A stretch of DNA of 57,013 nucleotides from Streptomyces hydrogenans (GTDB lineage Bacteria; Actinomycetota; Actinomycetes; Streptomycetales; Streptomycetaceae): NCBI RefSeq assembly GCF_014656075.1, contig NZ_BNBS01000048.1, forward strand, positions 1 through 57,013. The letters run 5' to 3'. The position numbers were made by a program, and so were the translations under genes. Under the pieces are notes generated by a model that saw nothing but the letters and a program-made list of their open reading frames with translations, was not told the DNA's origin and ran no database searches. Every line of letters starts with the position of its first letter. Positions within the stretch are counted from its first letter, which is position 1. Below are positions 56,523-57,013 of the stretch, in pieces.

Positions 56523-57013
56523 TCAGCAGATCCGCAGCCCCTCCACGGGGCCGCCGGAGGCGCCGCCGCGCAGGTGGAGCACGCTGAGGTAGACGTTGGT
56601 GTTGCCGCTGTCGTCGTCGGTGCGGGCGAACCAGCGGCTGCTCACGCCGCCGTAGGACTCGCTGTGGGCGAGGTCCACCTGGCAGAAGAACGGGTGCGGT
56701 CCGGCCCCGACCGTGCCCATCTCCCCGCCGTCGTAGCGCTTCGTCGTGGCGGAGCGCACCACCTGGCAGGTGGCTCCGGACCCGGCCGCCTCGCAGCCGC
56801 CGGCCGGGGCCTGGGTGGTCGGTTCCGGTGCCGCCGTCGTGGTGGCCCCGGCCGCCGGTGCGGTGGTGGCTCCGCCGCCGGTCGTCCCCCCGCCGCCGGA
56901 GCCCGTGGTCGAGGCGCCGTCGCCGCTCCCCGGCGTCGCGGTGGCACCGCCGTCGCGAGTGCCGGTGCCGCCGCCCGCGGCCGGGTCCGTGCCGCCCGAG
57001 CCGGTGGCCGAAC
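56523..57013 (-). CDS. C-terminal part of an exported or surface-exposed protein (cut by window end)
   Basis: The frame is open to the window edge; the N-terminus lies beyond it. The first about 85 residues in view are low-complexity Gly/Thr/Ala/Ser/Pro, a linker typical of surface-exposed proteins or the outside part of membrane Ser/Thr kinases. The C-terminal about 80 residues form a small domain with four Cys (likely two disulfides) and the pattern WFARTDDDSGNTNVYLSVLH followed by GGPVEGLRIC. From memory this resembles a Streptomyces extracellular module ('TDDDSGNT' near a C-terminal Cys), possibly SH3-like. The full function cannot be judged. Confidence 0.7.
   Translation of the reverse strand, partial: SATGSGGTDPAAGGGTGTRDGGATATPGSGDGASTTGSGGGGTTGGGATTAPAAGATTTAAPEPTTQAPAGGCEAAGSGATCQVVRSATTKRYDGGEMGTVGAGPHPFFCQVDLAHSESYGGVSSRWFARTDDDSGNTNVYLSVLHLRGGASGGPVEGLRIC

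Noticed and set aside
1..57013. CRISPR arrays, tRNA, rRNA, insertion sequences, phage or conjugation genes
   Set aside because: No regularly spaced repeats, tRNA-like T-loop segments, transposase motifs or terminal inverted repeats were found on reading both strands.

Overview
The window is chromosomal DNA from a high-GC actinomycete, almost certainly a Streptomyces or close relative. Evidence: third-codon-position GC bias throughout, frequent GTG/TTG starts, ATGA/GTGA start-stop overlaps, many candidate leaderless promoters, and actinobacterial families (mycothiol-dependent enzyme, Ddn-type F420 protein, Rv1733c-like protein, calerythrin-like EF-hand protein, HpnB). I found no rRNA, tRNA, CRISPR array, insertion sequence or phage gene. 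The first and last genes are cut by the window edges.

Layout. 1-3765: start of a secreted protein, a ROK-type regulator, and a cold-shock protein followed by a DEAD-box RNA helicase, separated by a hairpin. 4021-23167: an accessory block that looks like an undescribed biosynthetic gene cluster. Its left arm (minus strand, 11205 to 4021) encodes two DegT-type aminotransferases, an FAD amine-oxidase/desaturase-like enzyme, an AMP-forming ligase, a methyltransferase and a UbiA-type prenyltransferase, nearly all joined by 4-nt overlaps. The divergent right arm (plus strand, 11468 to 17333) encodes a Gfo/Idh oxidoreductase, a fusion of a xylose-isomerase-like barrel with an M20 hydrolase, an Ldh2-type dehydrogenase, a second Gfo/Idh enzyme and an unrecognised 156-residue protein. 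Beyond it, on the minus strand, lie an EF-hand protein, a WbpA-like nucleotide-sugar 6-dehydrogenase, a second AMP-forming ligase and a large CaiB-like CoA transferase.

The block has no PKS, NRPS, glycosyltransferase or terpene synthase. The set '6-dehydrogenase + Gfo/Idh + DegT' matches the logic of WbpA/WbpB/WbpE diamino-uronate synthesis; Gfo/Idh + DegT alone also fits kanosamine-type or inosamine synthesis. My inference is an amino-sugar or aminocyclitol core that is acylated (ligases, CoA transferase), methylated and prenylated. The product is unknown.

23473-27722: an MHS-family transporter, a GAF/PucR-type regulator and a 3-hydroxybutyrate dehydrogenase, probably for uptake and use of 3-hydroxybutyrate or a similar acid. 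27778-35162: housekeeping and conserved genes (Nudix hydrolase, lipoprotein N-acyltransferase, membrane protein, Glu/Asp racemase family, HpnB, MOSC, Rv1733c-like). 35372-40149: a beta-helix/AAA+ ATPase fusion convergent with a multi-spanning membrane protein that carries a lipase-type domain. 40285-47564: DeoR regulator with two START-like proteins, Cds1-type PLP enzyme, HATPase regulator, methyltransferase, a second ROK regulator and a mycothiol-dependent enzyme. 47591-57013: TetR with clear operators and a divergent Ddn-type gene, geranylgeranyl-reductase-family protein, M20 dipeptidase, metallo-beta-lactamase-fold hydrolase, P-loop/Nudix fusion, and a ROK sugar kinase divergent from a LacI regulator with a 14-bp palindromic operator in its promoter. 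The final gene is cut by the window end.
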